Positions 61,575 to 64,000 of a stretch of 64,000 nucleotides of DNA are shown here, in pieces; the stretch's first letter is position 1; each line of letters begins with the position of its first letter. The translations under genes were made by a program, and so were the position numbers. Below the pieces are notes generated by a model that saw nothing but the letters and a program-made list of their open reading frames with translations, searched no databases and was not told the origin of the DNA. The stretch is from Aminipila butyrica (GTDB lineage: Bacteria; Bacillota; Clostridia; Peptostreptococcales; Anaerovoracaceae): contig NZ_CP048649.1 of NCBI RefSeq assembly GCF_010669305.1, positions 1 to 64,000 of the forward strand, in the 5' to 3' direction.

Positions 61575-62474
61575 ATGAAATCTACAGAAAAACTGAAACA
61601 GGCTCAACCAGCCTACCGGATACGGGATATATTGATTGTGCTTCTTGGCAGCTTCATTGTCGGAGCCGGCGTACAGCTTTTTTACGTACCTGGAAATATT
61701 TTAGGCGGCGGTATTACGGCAATCTCCATTATGCTTCACATTTTAACTGGCAGCAATGTGGCCATGACCACCTTTATACTGAACATTCCGATTCTGCTTC
61801 TAGGCTATTTTTTCGTGAACAGGCAGTTTATGATTTATAGTACCCTAGGCATGATTGGCATGACCGCCTTTATGCGGCTGCTGGAACAGGTGCCGCCTCC
61901 CTCCGACTCGCTCTTTACCTGTATCGTCTGTGGTGGGCTTTTGGTAGGAAGCGGCGGCGGCATCATGCTTAAATGCAATGGTTCTGGAGCAGGCACCGAT
62001 GTCATCTGTCGAATTATCAACCGCTACACTTCTTTTCAAATTGGAACGGTTTCACTATCCGTCAATGCCTTCCTGGTTCTGCTTGCCGCCTTCTTCCTTG
62101 GCTTAGATATTGCAATCGCCACCATTACTACCCTTTTTATTACCTCCAGGGTAGTCAACTACATTCTAGACGGGATGAACTACAAGCGCATGGTCCTCAT
62201 CGTCACCGATCGAGGCGACGAAATCGCTCTAGCCCTTTCTACAGAATTTGGCCGGGGGACAACTATTTCTCACGTGACTGGTGCATATCTGGGACAAGAA
62301 AAAGCTCAAGTTATGTGTACAATCAACATTCATGAGACTCCTCGCTTGAAGAACATCGTGCTCCAACTGGACTCTCAAGCCTTTATCTCCATGTATGAAA
62401 GCACGGCAGTTATTGGCAGTTCCTTCAAAAAGAAGCAGAAGAAAAAGCAAAAGAAATTATTGCAGAATCATTAA
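61575..62474 (+). CDS. YitT-family membrane protein
   Basis: 299 residues; AGGAGG upstream. About five membrane segments form the YitT (DUF161) region, including FIVGAGVQLFYVPGNILGGG and GSGAGTDVICRIINRYTSFQ; a soluble C-terminal DUF2179 domain (YKRMVLIVTDRGDEIALALS) follows, and the protein ends in a poly-Lys/Gln tail. The function of the family is not settled; transport of a small molecule is likely. Confidence 0.87.
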   Translation: MKSTEKLKQAQPAYRIRDILIVLLGSFIVGAGVQLFYVPGNILGGGITAISIMLHILTGSNVAMTTFILNIPILLLGYFFVNRQFMIYSTLGMIGMTAFMRLLEQVPPPSDSLFTCIVCGGLLVGSGGGIMLKCNGSGAGTDVICRIINRYTSFQIGTVSLSVNAFLVLLAAFFLGLDIAIATITTLFITSRVVNYILDGMNYKRMVLIVTDRGDEIALALSTEFGRGTTISHVTGAYLGQEKAQVMCTINIHETPRLKNIVLQLDSQAFISMYESTAVIGSSFKKKQKKKQKKLLQNH

Positions 62475-62561
62475 ATTTCACCAAAACATTACACTTCATA
62501 TATCCATTGTGATAGACTATATCGTGAAACACGCATGACTTGAAGAAAGGATTTTTGTACG

Positions 62562-63239
62562 ATGAATGAAAGCATTTTGCCCATAGATATGGATATTCGT
62601 CAAAACTCAGATTTAAAGAACATCATGATGATATACGCTAAAATTCACAAGAATTATACTGCCGCTATACGAGAAGTGAAAACTAAACTGCAAAACCTGG
62701 ACGACGACTTCCAGTTGCTGCATAAACACAACCCCATTCATCACATGGAGAGCCGCATAAAATCCCCAGAAAGCATCCTGGAAAAAGCCAATCGAAAAGG
62801 ATTCTCCTCCGACGTGAACCAGATGTGCAAACAGATGCTGGATATCGCTGGTATACGAGTTATCTGCTGCTACATAAATGATATTTATATTGTAGCCGAC
62901 CTACTGAAAAAACAGAGCGACCTGAGTATTATCCGTGAAGTGGATTACATTAAAAACCCCAAGGATAACGGCTATCGCAGCCTTCACCTAATCGTGGAAA
63001 TACCAGTATTCTTTGTTCATCGAGTAGAAAAGATTCCTGTAGAGATTCAAATCCGCACCATGGCCATGGACTTCTGGGCCAGCTTGGAGCACCAGCTGCG
63101 CTACAAAGCGGAAGGAGAGATTCCTAAGTTTATTGCTGAAGAATTGAAGGAGTGCTCAGAAAACATCGCCCATTCCGACTTGCAGATGCAAAAGGTCCAC
63201 AGCTTCCTTGAAGACCTAGACCGATTTACACCAAAATGA
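62562..63239 (+). CDS. Small alarmone synthetase (RelA/SpoT domain, RelQ-type)
   Basis: 225 residues with only the synthetase domain: ESRIKSPESILEKANRKG, MLDIAGIRVICCYINDIY, KDNGYRSLHLIVEIP and VEIQIRTMAMDFWASLEHQL. These are the GTP- and ATP-binding motifs of (p)ppGpp synthetases; there is no hydrolase domain and no regulatory C-terminus. It is likely a constitutively folded stress-induced alarmone source. Confidence 0.9.
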   Translation: MNESILPIDMDIRQNSDLKNIMMIYAKIHKNYTAAIREVKTKLQNLDDDFQLLHKHNPIHHMESRIKSPESILEKANRKGFSSDVNQMCKQMLDIAGIRVICCYINDIYIVADLLKKQSDLSIIREVDYIKNPKDNGYRSLHLIVEIPVFFVHRVEKIPVEIQIRTMAMDFWASLEHQLRYKAEGEIPKFIAEELKECSENIAHSDLQMQKVHSFLEDLDRFTPK

Positions 63240-63280
63240 TGAAAGTAATAAGTGATTAGCAGATACACGCTATAACGATA

Positions 63281-63320
63281 AAAGCACTTGAACCCAACAA
63301 GATGGTTCAAGTGCTTTTTT
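63281..63320 (+). terminator. Terminator of the alarmone synthetase gene
   Basis: AAAGCACTTGAACC / GGTTCAAGTGCTTT perfect stem followed by a T-run; also usable for the convergent permease gene. Confidence 0.9.
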
Positions 63321-63332
63321 GTGCTTACATTC

Positions 63333-64000
63333 TCAGGTGTGAAGTTCTCGGATAAGCCGCACCTTTCTGCCGAACAATAGCAAACCTACAGGTATCCAAA
63401 CGGCAGCAAAGAGTCCACAACCAATCAGATACGGATAGAGAACCTCCAAACTAGTGCCTTTTAAAAGAATATCCTTCATCGGGGTTATAAAGTAATATAG
63501 AGGCCAAATCACCTTAATCACAGAAGCGAATCCCGGGGCCATCATATATTCAGGCCAAGCAAATCCGCAGGATAAAAAAGTAGGTATGGTCAAGAACATG
63601 GTGAATTGTACTGCATGGGCCACCTGCTCAAAGAGCGCGGCAATAACCAGAGCCATACCGGTCATAGCTCCCAGAAATACAACCTCAAAAAGCATCAGCA
63701 CAAAGATGTCTCCCTGCATAGGAAAACCCCAAAGGGCCATAGCTACCCGCAGGCAAGCCATGGTGCTGACCACACTAAGCCCAGAAAGTAACATAAATCG
63801 GCGGATCATCAGGGACATTTTTACTTGCACAAACTGCCTGCTGAGCTCCATCGGCAGTTCACGCAGCCGATTCTTCTCCTCCACCAGCATGGGAACCCCT
63901 GACGCCAGAAACGCCTGCTGGGCAAAGATGCAGAGCAGCCCCGGAAACAAATACGGAAAATAGCCCAACTGCGGATTATATAAGATTCGGTCTACCAAGT
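63333..64000 (-). CDS. ABC-2 type permease, C-terminal part (cut by the window edge)
   Basis: The frame is open to the right edge, so the start is outside the window. The visible ~222 residues have five or six membrane segments and match the C-terminal half of ABC-2 permeases: MLVEEKNRLRELPMELSRQF in the cytoplasmic loop before the core and FLSCGFAWPEYMMAPGFASV, the typical re-entrant FP/GFxxP-like region. It probably belongs to an exporter of the YhhJ/YbhR type whose other genes lie to the right. Confidence 0.8.
   Translation of the reverse strand, partial: LVDRILYNPQLGYFPYLFPGLLCIFAQQAFLASGVPMLVEEKNRLRELPMELSRQFVQVKMSLMIRRFMLLSGLSVVSTMACLRVAMALWGFPMQGDIFVLMLFEVVFLGAMTGMALVIAALFEQVAHAVQFTMFLTIPTFLSCGFAWPEYMMAPGFASVIKVIWPLYYFITPMKDILLKGTSLEVLYPYLIGCGLFAAVWIPVGLLLFGRKVRLIRELHT

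Overview
The window comes from a low-GC anaerobic Firmicute. The gene mix suggests an amino-acid-fermenting member of the Clostridia: a complete rnfCDGEAB operon, a B12 riboswitch, a T-box leader, two sigma-54 enhancer-binding regulators with matching -24/-12 promoters, SLH surface anchoring, and two amino acid permease operons. Genus cannot be fixed from what I can read.

Layout. 1-498: end of an IS3-family element with a nonsense-mutated orfA. 500-6600: a sigma-54-regulated operon (lysA-like decarboxylase, a broken mini-gene, a beta-lactamase-fold hydrolase, an APC permease) with its activator upstream. 6700-9970: nitroreductase, a small zinc-ribbon protein, and a MarR-controlled CynX-type exporter preceded by an uncatalogued 83-codon frame that appears to start at ATT. 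10129-22985: a 12.9 kb degenerate prophage or satellite in the 3' end of an ABC ATPase gene, with recognisable attL and attR and a fragment of a second integrase outside attL. 22954-26077: a tryptophan-type ABC importer behind a T-box. 26127-28109: a YtrA-like GntR/ABC operon with a palindromic operator. 28185-32284: a roc-like module (ureohydrolase, permease, RocR-like activator) with its own sigma-54 promoter. 32593-45140: two apparently identical 6,049-bp direct repeats, each holding a HEPN toxin-like gene and a full rRNA operon (16S, tRNA-Ala, 23S, 5S); the only complete MNT antitoxin-like gene lies between them. 45339-51917: a 2,001-residue SLH surface protein with two transcobalamin-like (DUF4430) domains, preceded by a cobalamin riboswitch and terminator. 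51962-56892: rnfCDGEAB, with a divergent LysR gene. 58218-61367: CadA/ZntA-type ATPase with His-rich repeats and its ArsR regulator. 61575-64000: YitT-family protein, small alarmone synthetase, and a partial ABC-2 permease.

How it fits together. The two sigma-54 circuits and the T-box operon deal with uptake and use of amino acids, and Rnf couples the reduced ferredoxin from their fermentation to an ion gradient. The most striking observation is the B12-riboswitch-controlled giant surface protein, a candidate extracellular cobalamin-capture protein. The second is the rRNA-operon duplication, in which the repeats leave one toxin-like gene without its antitoxin, so that collapse of the repeat would remove the antitoxin and keep the toxin.
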